Positions 9,983 to 25,640 of a stretch of DNA of 64,000 nucleotides are shown piece after piece. The stretch covers positions 25,551,803 to 25,615,802 of the forward strand of contig CM055108.1 of the NCBI GenBank assembly GCA_029204225.1, written 5' to 3'. Below the pieces are notes generated by a model. It searched no databases and was not told the origin of the DNA. It was given only the letters and a program-made list of their open reading frames with translations. The translations under genes and the position numbers were made by a program. The first letter of the stretch is position 1. Every line of letters starts with the position of its first letter. The stretch comes from Diphasiastrum complanatum. Its lineage: Eukaryota > Streptophyta > Lycopodiopsida > Lycopodiales > Lycopodiaceae.

Positions 9983-12900
9983 ACAAAGAGGAGTGCTATT
10001 CTATTACCGTTGTGGTGGCATGTGGAATTCAGGAGCTAGAGATGCAAAGGAGGACTTTCGTTTTATGTTAAAATAGAGGCTTTTGCGAAATGCTAGGATG
10101 ATCTGAGGTTACAGAACTAGAATATGGTATTTGGATTCTTTTCAAGTTATCAGCAACCATAGCTGGATGGCTTATTTCTTTCTTGAATGCCCTAGCCACT
10201 TGATCACCAACTCTATGGAGTTTTACTGATCTCCCAGCAGGCAAGTTCTGTGTAAGTCTCTGGAAAGCAAGTATTTTTGAGTTTGATCCTAATGCTTCAT
10301 TGCTTCTAATCTTGTTGGGTACTGTAATTTATTTCTAATTTATTGTTTTTAGAATGGAATCTATGGCTATCATGGAGATCCACTTTTCTTGCCTTCGTCT
10401 GGTGTCTGCTTCACCAAAAATATTGTGCTTTAAAGATCTTGTTTTCATAAAGTGCAGCAGTTTTCTGTACAGAGAAGGGGAATTACTTGAGGAATTTACT
10501 TGCCATTGCTTTCTACCATAGGAACGACAAATTCAGATCGCCCCCATATATGTATTTGTACTTATCATTCATAGGTGAAGAAGAAAAATATCAAACCATA
10601 AAGTATAAGAAGAAAATATCACTAGTAGATTAGATTTGCTTGACATTAGGTGTTAAAATTGAAAATAGAGTATTTTGAAAGAAATGAAGAACCATTTGTC
10701 ATCATATCAACCTAGTTTGAAGTTGTTTTGTTTGAATTTTTGAAATGAATAAACAAATTTGTGAAATTCCTCTTCTGAATGTATGAAATATTGTCGAAGA
10801 TACATAAGATACTCCTCGGTTTATTCATACTTCGGAAAATCTCTATAGAAGGTGCATAAGCTCTATAAATCTAATTTTGCATGTTGAAGCTGTTGAAAAG
10901 AGATGGGCTCAACATTCACGACAAAGCAATAATATCTCCTAAATTGAAATTTGAGTAGCATTGATAGTTTAAAATCTAAAAAATTTCATCTACAATGACA
11001 ATTTTGATAGCTAGATTTCTTTCTTTGTAACAAACATCACTTCTTTGTTTGAATAAATCATCAATTGTAATATACTATATTCATATGAGCTCTAGTGTAT
11101 CAATTTAAGTCGATGATGAAGGGAAAGATTATGAGCTGAAAACATGGATAATTTCTATTTCCCAACCAACGTCTACAAATGTTTAGACTCTCCAAGATGC
11201 CTGCCTAAGATTACTAGGATAGCCAAGAGGATGAAAACATTATCAATCTATGTTGATATGATAGTCCTAGAGTGAAGGGTGAGGGTATAGATATATACTC
11301 TTCCAAACTATAGCTCACACTAGACATGCGTTTTTTTTATTTCAGTATCATTCTCTATGCATAGTCTCAGTGACATCATATTGGATCATATTGGACTATG
11401 GGCTATCTTACAGTATAGGCTAGGCTTGATACCAAACTATACTCACTTAGAGACATAACACGCTCTCCCACTTTGCCTTTGTTTCTTGTTGTATTTTATT
11501 TGTAGAGCACAGTTTAAGTATAATAATTACCTAACTCCAAAAATTAATAGCAAAGCCTATAATTGTTTTTTATTGAAACAGGATTCGATTTAGATAAACA
11601 AAAAGCAAAAAGAAACATTTTTTTGTGGGTTTGACTGTAGCAATCTAAATTTTTTACAGCAAAAATGTGTCAATTGAATTCTGGGTTGATGTCTTATGTA
11701 GTCACCCAGTTTGTAGGATGATGCTAAAAAAGTTGCTAGTGATATAAATTACAATGAAATCTTAAGTTGTGTGAGGTATTTATTGTGAGAGGTATTGAAA
11801 GAAATAATGGTCCAGTTTATTATTATGTAGTGCACACTTTACTTTGTTTATTGAGTATGTGTACTCAAGAGTTTGAATGATGGTTGTTACAGTCTGATAA
11901 TGGTTGAGGGGCTGAAATACGGTCATTACAAAATGGTTAATGGATCTAATTATTGTCAGTGGATGCAAAGGGTGCAATCTGCTTCAAAAAACCAATTTTG
12001 TATCGTTTTCATTTTCATTATGCTTCTTGGTACATTGTAAACCTGTGGGATCAGAGAGCATTGAATCTGGGTGGGTGAGCCCACAATTCAAGCTCTAGAT
12101 ACATCAACTCACCAGTTGTGGGAAGGTTCATTTTCATTATGAGGAAATTGGAGATTGAATAACCAATTTTGTATGTTCGTCCTTCTTTTTCATTAGGAGG
12201 GGAGTGGAGATTGAATAAACAATTTTGTATGGTATGCATTTTCTTTATGAGGAGATTATGACAGAGTGGAGACTGTAACCTGAATATGTGTTCTTCTTCT
12301 CTCATGATCTTAATGTAATTCAGTGTGCATGATGTTTGATTGCAATACATGATAATAAAATGTAGTAAACTATATTATTTCGATATGGTTTGCCACTGTT
12401 TCTAATCTGTCTTTGATCTCGGAAAAGAGAGATCCAAAAGCAAGTGCATAAACGCGAGGAAGGATTAATTTCCTGTTAAAAGGCATTACCGCACATTCGC
12501 TAGGAATCAGTGTTGAGCGAGCTGTAGAGGCGCACTTGAAGGAGCATTTAACAACCCATCTGACCCCTATTGGAGCGATCACATAGAGTTCATTGAGAGC
12601 ACTGAAATCAGATTTCTAAGCAGCTTAATTGAAGGAGAATTCATCGAGACAGCAAAAGGTTTTTCTGATAACCCCCGTGGATCGTTCGAAGGGGGCGCCT
12701 CTCCAAAGCAAACCTGCTGCGAGGAAGACGACCTTCAATGAAAGGACGTCTAGTCTTTTGATAAGCTTCAGTCTGTCACTTTGATGGCCGGATGAAAATA
12801 GCTTGAATGATATATAGGGCCTGGCCTGGTATACCCTGGTATTAACAAGAGTTCCTAAGTGGAACTCTAGCAAACCCTAGTTTCTTGAAGTAATACCTGG

Positions 12901-13067
12901 CTGGTATGTAGAATCTTTACACCTAGCACATAAGTGGACCCTCTAATCAAGTCAATGCCTCGGTCAATATCTGACCGGGTGCTCTTATTGATACCTCGGC
13001 ATGGGAAAAAATAATGTTTTTTTTGAAATTTTTGTTTTAATAGCTGTGGTAGTAGTAAGCTATTGCG
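9983..13067. other. 3' flank of the PQBP1-like gene, AT-rich intergenic sequence
   Basis: Starts with the presumed 3' UTR. No confident polyadenylation site, coding region or element was recognised. Minus-strand open frames around 12370-13157 match nothing I know and show no motif. A degenerate tandem repeat lies at 12130-12290. Confidence 0.5.
12130..12290 (+). repeat. Degenerate tandem repeat, unit about 55-60 bp
   Basis: Two and a half units. Each has TTCATTA(T/G)GAGG followed by GGAGATTGAATAA and AATTTTGTATG, at about 12130, 12189 and (diverged) 12239. A further related AATTTTGTATcGTTTTCATT lies near 11993. Confidence 0.55.
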
Positions 13068-13080
13068 AAGATTTGTTAAA

Positions 13081-13249
13081 GTCCATCGCAGCGGTAGAGT
13101 TGTTAACCTGCGACCAGCAACGTGCAGGCTCGAATCCCAGCCACTGCGTAGTGACATCTCAAGAGCTTGCTCCTCCGATGGAATTGCCAGGCTGTCAATG
13201 TTGTGTATAACCTACTAGTTGCGTAACTTTGTATACAAAAGAATAAATA
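13081..13249 (+). mobile_element. tRNA-derived SINE with 13-bp target duplication
   Basis: The head resembles a tRNA: GCAGCGGTAGAG (A-box-like) and GGCTCGAATCCC (B-box-like) about 35 bases apart, which would serve as an internal RNA polymerase III promoter. An unrelated body follows, ending in an A-rich tail (caaaagaataaata). It is flanked by perfect direct repeats AAGATTTGTTAAA at 13068-13080 and 13250-13262, the mark of LINE-mediated insertion. No other copy lies in the window. Confidence 0.85.
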
Positions 13250-13262
13250 AAGATTTGTTAAA

Positions 13263-14946
13263 AGCTAAAGTGTCACTCCTAGGTGAGTTTTAGCATTGAA
13301 ATGAGATTTCTGAATTATCAATTCTTCTAAAATGTAATCTTTGATTTTTTGAAAATTTTTAATGGTTCGAATGCCTTGCTAAGCCAAAGCTTCGCATGAT
13401 GTATTGATTACCTTGTTTGATATGTAACATTCTTTCTAAGGTGCCCCAATTAGATTGGTGGGCACGAACATGTGATGTTTTTTTTTCCTAATAGAGGTGC
13501 CAACTACTTTAAGAAAACGGCCATTTTTTTCAAGATTTTCAAAATATCCTCTAAAAAATTCTGCTCTTCATATATTCATATATTCATATCCGGATTGATA
13601 ACCGATTGGTATCACCATTGCAATACTACCATGCTGGCATGTTTAAACTTGGTTGTTATGAGGTCTTTTTTAAAACTTGAAATAGACCTGGTTGGTATAA
13701 AAAAACACATCAACACCCAGAATTGGTTGGTAACACAATGGCTTTGACTAACACATGGCAAAATTGAAGGGTCAAAGGGGCCATAATGGCATAAATAACT
13801 TCATTTAAATTCAACTAAAGGCTTTCTTGAGATATATCCTATTGTGTAAAAGGTGCATAAAACAAAAAACAAAGCTATAATTTCACATGAAGAAACAAAC
13901 TTATGTTGGAAACTTTATTTTAACATTCTATTGTACTAACCTACTACCTACGCTAAGAACTAAAAATCTTGCAATCAAGACACTGTTCAAAGGAATGAAT
14001 ATTGAAATGGAGCTATAAACTATTTTTGTGTGTGGCAGATTTGGTAACTAAATGACAAGTATTCCTGATTGAATTGATGCCTTATGCCCTCTTCTTCAAT
14101 CACTCACACCTTAGAAGATCATTCACATTGTTTGGGCTACCCACACCTTTGAAAAGTACACACGGTATCATAGCCTACCTAAGGTTTGCATGCATGCATC
14201 AAAAGTGTGTGATGAAAATTTTGGCTTGAAATCTTGATTTTGTGAGTGTAGTTGAATCTCTATAGCTATCAAGGGGATTTTTGGATCAAGAGGGATCTAA
14301 ATCACATTGATTAGATCCATTGTGGGTATTGTACAGAATTTATTGCTCAGACATGTGTGAGATCAGTCAACTTTGACTTGTTTGTGTATCTCCAACGTTG
14401 ATCCAAAATTGGTGTATGATAGCCTGTTAGAAAGCTAGTGGAGTCTAGTTTGTGTTGCAATTTGTTTCAACTCAATTGGATGTATCTTGTGGAAGTTATA
14501 GCCATTTGAAGTGAAGTAGGTAGGGCACCCAACCTGGTTGGGTGGACACACGAAGTTTGACCCATATCTAGCTTGTTTCATCCAAAAACTCAAGATAGTG
14601 CTTGCCAATCTTGTCTAGGTGTGGCCGATCTTGTCTAGGTGGGATCTAGGTATGATTCTGAAGCCATAGCCACATAGTTTCATACAAATCAAGTGTATTT
14701 GAGTCTTTTGTGAAGATTTTGAGTGCTTCACATGTGCTTCAGAGGAGGTGGCTCAAAATTTGGCTTTGCTTCATCTTTGGATAGGAGCTTGATCTAAAAT
14801 CAAAAAAAGTTGGCATAGCCGTGAGATTGATCTCACACCTTGTTGCAAGATCTCAAGTTCGAGTTGGTAGGACACCATTATTGAATCCTTCATTGAGGGA
14901 GAAGCAACACTTTTAGATCAATTACAAGACAATTTCTCAAGATAAG
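13263..14946. other. Intergenic stretch, possibly leader of the following copia fossil
   Basis: No gene recognised. A short tandem duplication ATCTTGTCTAGGTG occurs near 14605-14640. The last few hundred bases may be untranslated leader of the copia copy that begins at 14947, but no LTR edge or primer site was identified. Confidence 0.4.
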
Positions 14947-18065
<3,119 letters not shown>

Positions 18066-18077
18066 AACTAGGCTCGA

Positions 18078-19297
18078 TTGTTGTTTGCTGAATATGCATC
18101 TACAAAGAAGGCATATAAAGTTTTTATTCCCTCTACTAACAAAGTTATTGTAAGTAGTGTGATCTTCCATGAAGATCAAAAGATCAACTTGGATGGGGTC
18201 GAGATCAAGCCAATCTATGGAGGATCTTCTATTACCAATCTTGATGTCAATCAAGATGTGGAGGGTTGAGGCTTGATGAGGAGCATCTTCAAGCTATTAC
18301 ACCAAGATCTATGAGAGAGAGATCCGAACCAAGGAGGCTCACATATGTGGATAAAGAAAAGAAAGTGGAAGATAGTACCTCTTATCATGCATTTTTCATC
18401 TGTCATGATGGGCCAAGCAATGTCCAAGATTCACTCCATTCAAAGGAGTGGTATGAAGCTATGTCAAAGGAGTATGAAGCCTTGATTTCTAATCATAGTT
18501 GGGAGCTCATGGATCCACCCATCAATGAGCATGTTATTGGATGCAAATGGGTGTTTAGAGTGAAGTACAACAATGATGGATCCATCAACAAGTTCAAGGC
18601 AAGACTATGTGCCAAAGGATATGCTAAAATCCATGGCGATGATTATGAAGGCACCTTTTCACCGGTGGCCAAGATGGTCACTATAAGGATTATTATCTCT
18701 ATTGTATGCTATTTCAAGTAGAGGATGTTCCAACTTGATGTCTCTAATGCCTTCCTCAATGGCTACCTTGAGGAAGAGATCTATATATAGCAACCTGAGG
18801 GCTTTATCAAAGATGGTGATGAATCCAAAGTATGCTTATTGTTCAAATTTAGTCTTTATGGGCTCAAGCAATCCCCAAGGTCTTGGTTTCCAAAGCTTAA
18901 TTCATATCTCTTACCACTTGGATTCAATCTAAGTGCCTATGATCCATCTTTGTATACAGTAAATAACAATCTTCTTATTCTCATCATATATGTAGATGAT
19001 ATCATCTTGTGTGAAAATTGCATGAAACTTGTTGATGAGACAATAAGTGCTCTTGGTAGTGAATTCAAAATGCAAGATCTATGTGAGCTTTACTACATCT
19101 TAGGCCTAAAAGTAGATCTAATTCAAGATCATGCATTTATTAGTCAATCTAGATATGCTCTCTCTATGCTTAAGAAATTTCATATGAAAAATTGTAAGAG
19201 CATAGATACTCCTATGGAGCATGTTCTAAAAGATCCTATCAAAGGAGATGAAAGAATGTTGGGAGACACATTTCTCCCCAATCAAGAAAAACTATAA
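18078..19297 (+). mobile_element. Second partial Ty1/copia copy of the same family
   Basis: Starts with the integrase-tail block STKKAYKVFIPSTNKVI, also present at about 16920 in the copy before it. It then repeats the reverse transcriptase region (GCKWVFRVKYNNDGSINKFK near 18540; YVDDIILCE near 18990; ALSMLKKFHMKNC). Broken, several breaks. The two partial copies lie head-to-tail in the same orientation. Confidence 0.8.
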
Positions 19298-19656
19298 ATT
19301 ATAAGGATTGAACTTTTGATATTCTAACACTTATTAGATAGCTAGATCATTCATTTGAATTGGCAAAATATCTTAAGTAGGTGTCAATGACAACCATGAA
19401 GAGTGCGAATGATTAGGCGTCTATGTAGTCTTTGATAGATATTCTAATAATCCATGAAATAAGTATATCGAACAGAGAAAAGAAAAAACACAAAAATATT
19501 TAACTGTGATTAACACGAATAGATAATAGAGAATGATCAGATCATGAAAGAGAATCATATGACCGATAAGGTTCACACATAGTTGTGCGCTATAAGTGCA
19601 GTGATCTTACTATGCTTCTTCAATTGATTGAAGATGCAATTGATAGATAAATTATC

Positions 19657-20387
19657 TGTTGGAGGGTTTGTGGATATGAGGCAACCCTCACCCTAGCTAA
19701 TAAGTGAGAGGAATTTGGCACCATGCGTGTGTAAGTCCAACCCAATGATCACATAGTTATTTGATTGATTAGAAAGTCAATAAAAGGACTTTAGGCCTTT
19801 TTGCAGGACTTTTAATGTCGTAGGGCCTAAATGTCAAGTTAATGAATAAAATAGGGGTTCCCACCAAAATTCAAATTCGAATTGGGTCCTCTAATTAATG
19901 CAAGAGTTTCCCACTCTTTTTAGATTTGAATGGGCCAATAGGATTTTGAGGCCAAGGCCCCCCTCTCCACTATAAAGAGAGGCCTACTCGAGTTTGTAAA
20001 CCATGTTCTCTCTTCATTTCAATACAAATAGATTGGCTCTCTTATGGAATGGTTTTGTGAATGTCCTTGCTCTCTAACTCTATTCCTCCTTCTCTCATGC
20101 TTTTGTTGTATTTGAGAATTTTTAGATCTGAATGTTATTGGAATTGTATATTCTTATGTTTTTGTGAGAGAGAAAGGGAGAGAGAGAGGAAGCAAGTATC
20201 TATCTTATTGTGGGTTTTAGTGTTAATGGATCTTAGAGTTAATTGTGGATCATCCATGCATGCTAGATTTGTTTTATGCTATCGCTCTCATGGGATCAAA
20301 CCTCCGCGTGACGACGAACTTCATCTCCTTGATGCTTGTGTGCTTGGATCTTGGGTTGAGGATAGGATAGGAAATAAAGACACTACA
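19657..20387 (+). repeat. Probable LTR of an Athila/Tat-like Ty3/gypsy element
   Basis: Candidate limits run from TGTTGGAGGG to ...GACACTACA, 731 bases, with a TATA-like CTATAAAGAG near 19971 and pyrimidine-rich sequence after it. It is followed by a gypsy-type primer site. A partner LTR and coding region were not found in the window, so the limits are inferred from the primer site and TG...CA ends. Confidence 0.55.
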
Positions 20388-20391
20388 ATTT

Positions 20392-20409
20392 TGGCGTTGT
20401 TGCCGGGGG
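20392..20409 (+). promoter_or_regulatory. Athila/Tat-type primer-binding site
   Basis: TGGCGTTGTTGCCGGGGG closely matches TGGCGCCGTTGCCGGGGA, the tRNA-Asp-type primer site of plant Athila/Tat gypsy elements. It lies four bases after the presumed LTR end. Confidence 0.65.
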
Positions 20410-21504
20410 CTACGCCAATTTTTCAGATTGTAGCATGTTTGGATGAATGTTAGCTTGCATTAGGCATCTTATTTTGGCATGAATAGGGTTAAAATTGCAT
20501 TTTACAGCTAGATTGAGGGTGATTTTGCTTGATTTGAGTGGATCTTATTGTTTGAAATCTAATCTGATTGTTGAACATGAAAGCTATTCAGATCAAGAAA
20601 AAACAACAAAAATCGATCATTTCTACCATATTTAAACAAAAAGGAGACAAAATCGTCATAAGATTTGATAATTTTTATCTTCTTACAAGAAACCTTCGCC
20701 GAGTTGCAGACACCTTTGGTTTCACTCACAAAACCTTCAAATTGAACGGCGAAGGTTAATTCTCAGCAAATTTGCAAAAACATCAGAAAACACCAAAAAA
20801 CCATCAAAATCCTAAAAATACAAAAAAACAACCTTCGTCCGATTCACTGTGCATAGGTGTGATTCAAATCTATCTACTACCAGGTCAGTGAAGATTAAAA
20901 CCAAAAAGAAAAGGCCAAAGTGATCGTTCATCTAGTTGTTGGTAACCTTTTGTGGAAAACTTACAACTTTATGAAGAAACAAATACTTTCTGGCCACAAA
21001 GCTATGATGGCTTTAGAGCTCAAGGCAGAAGAGAAAGCGTGGTCGCGAACAAAAAAAGCTTTGAGGACCGAAGACATGAAGACGAACACAAACAGAAAGC
21101 TTCGAGGACCGAAGACACGAAGACCACGGTCGAATGAACACGAAGATAAAATGTTCGTGGACCCAAGGCGACCCAATGACAAAGCCAAAGGCACAGGAAG
21201 ACACGAAGACCCAAATGAACATGTTGAACAATGTGATCATCAGGATTAGCTGTCCATCTGGATGGTCCAGGATATTGGTTTACTTGAGATCTAAGACGAT
21301 AGGGCTTGTTCTCATCATTTGGATGATTGGGCTTTGTGAACTCATCCATAACTTCTTCTGGTAAATTGGCCATGAGAACTGAGTGAATTCAATTTTGATT
21401 TGATTCAACTCTTTTTTGTTGTTTGTTTGTTTTTTTTTTTTTTTTGAAATATGTGATTGACAATACCTTAGAATAGAATTAGATGTTTGATAGAAATTCT
21501 ATAA
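20410..21504. other. Non-coding sequence after the gypsy primer site
   Basis: No gag or pol was recognised. It contains runs of A, and between 21060 and 21190 a loosely repeated GAGGACCGAAGACA(T/C)GAAGAC motif. It may be leader sequence of the gypsy element whose LTR ends at 20387. Confidence 0.35.
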
Positions 21505-21875
21505 AAATGATATGTCGGATGCAATTGTACTGAGAGTGTCTAATGCAAAACAATACTGATAGTGTCGGCTGCAATGTCGGATAGGAATTAAATGCACTGT
21601 GTCAGATGCAATTGAGTGACAATGTCGGATGGAACAATATCGGATGCAAATCGTCGGATGCACGTCGGACACAAAGTCGTCGAATGCAACACTGGCAGAT
21701 GCAACACTGGCGGATGCAACGTCGGATGCAACACTGGTGGATGCAACTTTTGTAACAAGTTGTCAAATGCACTTCGGACGCAAAGTCGTCGAATGCAATT
21801 GTTGGGCAAAAATATTTTTGGAGGTCGTCGGATGCAAAGTCGTCGGATGCACGAACACAAAGTCGTCAGACACAA
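21505..21875 (+). repeat. Degenerate GTCGGATGCA minisatellite
   Basis: About twenty irregularly spaced copies of GTCGGATGCA(A/C), with variants such as GTCGAATGCA, GTCGGACGCA and GGCGGATGCA, often joined by AACACTG or AAAGTC. Unit spacing ranges from about 10 to 30 bases. Open frames on both strands across it (Cys/Asn-rich or His/Pro-rich) are repeat translations. Confidence 0.75.
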
Positions 21876-22210
21876 TTTTTTTGATTGACGTCGGGTGCAT
21901 GTCGGATGTAATTTTTTCAAAATTTAAAAGTGGCGGGTGCAAACCAACAGGTCTTCCTCCCCTGAAAAAAATGCAAGATAGGTGGAGAGCGGTGGGGCGG
22001 TGGGTGTCTGGAACCATGTGTGGTTGGTTGGGTATGGATCAAATGATGTTTTCAGAGGCAATGCATATTGGTAGAAAATCAATGAATGCAAAAAATGCAT
22101 GCAGGCAAATAGAAACTCCTAGAATCGAAAGATAAACTGGTTAAAATGAATTCTTAATCAAGATGAAAGAAGATTATCGGGAGCAGCGACGCCAATGTTT
22201 GCTCTTATTT

Positions 22211-24466
22211 GATGACAGCGAATGAATCACGAAAGCGAAACAATCGCGAATAGTACAGATGGAGTTCAGATGCGATCGCTGGACACTCCCAGCTGAATCA
22301 CTCCTACAGTCCTCCAAAGTGTAGTCAGGCACTACTGATCTACGTTTATGAATTAATATAGCATTCAACAAAATTTCAACCAATGTGCGGAATTAAATGA
22401 ATGAGAGAATCAGACACTCGAATAACAGCAGACATTTGCATTCAAGATCATACATTATAAAAATGACGTGCACAATGGCTACAAGAACATCTATTAGTTT
22501 TCTCTGATTCTTCAAGCACTGCATGCAGATCCACGTAGTGCGTTGGCGTGAGAGAAAATACTGTTCTCTCTTTGGAGCAGAGAACACGGTGTCAACTGAG
22601 AAGCAGCTCACCTACCTGTTGAGAGCCTTACCCAAATCATTCCAGACAATGAGGACCTTGCTCGCGAAAGATCCTACAGTGAACCTCGGAAAGACAATTG
22701 TCGAGATTCGCGAGGAAGTCGAGGCCAGAGAACACCTTGATCACAAGGATGGTTCTGACCAGGCCCTCTACGACAAAAAAGAAAAATCCAAGAAACAATT
22801 TAAGCCTAAGAGGGAGTCGAATTAAAGGTAGAATCATGATCAGCAAACAGAGGGGACCGACAAAAGCAACCGGAAGAGCAAAGGGAGGTCAAGACAGCAA
22901 GGTGGAGAAAAGACTTGCGTGAGATGTAGAAGAGACGGGCACACAATCAATACATGCTGGCTCAATCCAAAGATTGAGTGTATGCACTGCCACAAGAAGG
23001 GTCATGCAGCCATTGATTGCAGCCTGAACCCAAGAAACAAATCAGCGCAAAACAGACAGGAGAACAACAATAGTTCATCCTATGTCGAGGAGCCTGAGAG
23101 CTCAAAAATGGACAAAGAAAGATCGAACAGAAACTGTTCGACCGCCTACATCTGTGAAGATGTGTATGCAGCTTCAACATCTGACACACATGAGGTGATC
23201 CTAGATTCAGGAGCCACCTCACACTTCGTGACATCAAGACGAATAATGTCTGATTTCTATATACTTACTAGATGATACTTGACAGATATATACAGATATA
23301 GAAAACTAGTCTGATGCTAGTAAGCAATCAAGACGAAATATACGGAGAAGAAGTCCGCCTACGTGCGAGACGAGTTCTGTAGGCAAGATCCATAAGATCT
23401 ACAAGTCCGCTAGTAAGCGAGACGTTATGTAGTGATAGGAATAGATTCTTCATCTTTCTTACGAAAGAAGTGAGGTCCTTCCCATCCCACTGTATATTCG
23501 TCAACTGATCTTCCAGCATCATGATTTGACTTCTTGATTTCGTCTGAAATCTGGTGAGCAATAAATCCCACATCTCCTTAGCGTTGGAGAGTGTTGTCAA
23601 GTCAAGTGTGAGACTATCTTCGATGGATGAAGACAACAAGGCTACTGCCTTGTCATTTTTCTCCCTCCACTCGCGTAGCTCCTTGCCTGATAGGAATCTC
23701 CTCTGTGCCATCCACCCAGGGGAATAGACCTTCGCCCTTGAGTATTAGTGATGTCTTAACTTTCCAGACTAGAAAGTTAGATCCTGAAGAATCAAGAACT
23801 GTGCAGATCTTGCTCTGCATGCTGCTGATTGAAGCCATTGCTTTTGAAGTCTGTTCCCTTGTTGATGGTTGTTGGTCTGAATGCTTGGCCTCCTGGATCT
23901 GATAGCCTTCTGGCTATGTCAGATTATGACAAGATAGGTAGGCTCTGATACCATTGATGATAGCGAATGAATCGCGAAAGCGAAACAATCATGAATAGTT
24001 CAGATGGAGTTCAGATGCGATCGCTGGACACTACCAGTTGAATCATTCCTATAATCCTCTAGAGTGTAGTCAGGCACTGCTGATCTACGTTTATGAGTTA
24101 AGCATTCAACAAAATTTCAACCAATGTGCGGAATTAAATGAATGAGAGAATCCGACACTCGAATAACAGCAGACACATTTGCATTGAAGATCATACATTA
24201 TAAAAATGACATGTGCACAACGACTACAAGATCATCTATAAGTTTTCTCTGATTCTTCAAGCACTGCATGCAGATCCACGCAGTCCGTTGGCGTGAGAGA
24301 AAATATTGTTCTCTCACGAGTAGTGTCTCGCTTACTAGCGGACTTGTGGATCCTGCTTACAAAACTCGTCTCACACGCAGGCAGACTTCTTCTCCGTATT
24401 TTTCGTCTTCATTGCTTACTAGCATCAGACTAGTTTTCTATATCTGTATACATTTGTCAAGTATCA
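22211..24466. mobile_element. Rearranged Ty1/copia fossil with parts on both strands
   Basis: Parts: LTR piece 22211-22560; + strand gag, zinc knuckles and protease start 22570-23240 (CRRDGHTINTC, CMHCHKKGHAAIDC, DSGATSHFV); + oriented LTR piece from 23273 to about 23430; minus-strand gag about 23440-23838 (MASISSMQSKICTVLDSSGS); minus-strand primer site 23942-23953; minus-strand LTR 23954-24466. The LTR pieces at 22211 and 23956 are direct repeats of each other, while 23273-23430 and about 24310-24466 are inverted repeats. Broken and rearranged; it may be two elements or one folded by recombination. Confidence 0.72.
23942..23953 (-). promoter_or_regulatory. Copia primer-binding site (minus strand)
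   Basis: The complement of GCTCTGATACCA is TGGTATCAGAGC, the initiator tRNA-Met type primer site. It sits between the minus-strand LTR and the minus-strand gag of the rearranged copia. Confidence 0.75.
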
Positions 24467-25640
24467 TCCAGTAAGTATATAGCCGCTCTGTGTAACTTTA
24501 AGATTAGAGTAGTTAAGCATCTACAACTAATCAGGAAATTACAAGAGTGGCAGATTAGCCACGACCTAGAGAGTATTTGTTGACGTCATGCCATCAGATC
24601 AGATATCTGTACGTACTTGCATGACCTTGCTTGTACTTTTGGAGCATGAGGGCAAAAAAGGTTTCGTGACGTTTTTCATGTCGCGTCGTTTGGTTTGTCA
24701 TCGTCGTCTGACTTTCTCCTGTTGGACCGCAAAAGATTCTCGTTTGCGAATCTTTCGTGTTCTTGCTTTTCGTGTTCGCGAACATTTTCGTCAGGCAGAG
24801 AGCTGAAAGCTAGCAAAGCTTTGTAAATAGAAACGTTTGTCTCTTCAGTTCTCTATGCAGTCTCTACACGCTCTTCTTTTGACAATTGAACAGATTTCAG
24901 CCAGCTATCAGCCAACATGGTCTGCTTGCTTCTAAACTTCTATGATTTGAAGTATAATGGTAATGCAATGGTGATGTACCCGCCTGTCAATTAGTACATG
25001 TACGACTTGATCTTGATCCTACTAATAATGGATGTCAACTTCAATCTAGATCTATCAGAATTTGAGTTCCTACATTCTACAATCTGTTTCGGTTCTTTCT
25101 TTAATGGTTACAGATTGTAAATTATTACTAATCTAATCTAAGCAGTATAGGGAATGATTTTGAAACCTGTTCCTAATAAAATCAACAAAAGCAATAACAC
25201 AACAGCTACACAGAAACAATGTGAATCCTACAAAGTGCTTGCTACAACTGTCACTCAACACTTGTAACGAAAACTCCTCAGGGAGTCAAGCACCAGGCAG
25301 CATGAGATTGGGATGATATTAATATACCACAAGGCCCTGCACATCTATTTGATCTTAATCACAAATCCAAACTTCAAAGGGGAAGAATCAACAACAAAAC
25401 ACATTCATACATCAGTACTCGAACTTAATGCATGAAAATGGAGCATATATGGAATGCAAATAGGAAGATCTTCAATCAACAATGCAACAACATTTCAGGA
25501 CAATATTTCTATCAGTTATAAAAGCAATACAGAGATGCATGCATTCTGACATATATTGAACACAATATCTAGTGCTTGGATGAGGAGAGGGTGAGACTTC
25601 AAATACCTTCATTTTTGTATTGTCATCCCAATGTAATGAT
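24467..25640. other. Gene-free stretch
   Basis: No coding region recognised. 24540-24930 has an LTR-like look (pyrimidine-rich, short TC runs, ending near CCAACATGG) but no partner repeat was found. Confidence 0.35.

Noticed and set aside
13081-13145. A true tRNA gene
   Set aside because: The A- and B-box-like parts are present but no proper acceptor stem or cloverleaf can be drawn by eye; the 13-bp duplications favour a SINE.
12370-13157. Three minus-strand open frames as a possible gene
   Set aside because: No motif, no similarity known to me, no consistent splice pattern, and a SINE overlaps the last one.
21616-22135. Cys/Asn-rich protein frames over the GTCGGATGCA array
   Set aside because: They are produced by the repeat word in several frames on both strands.
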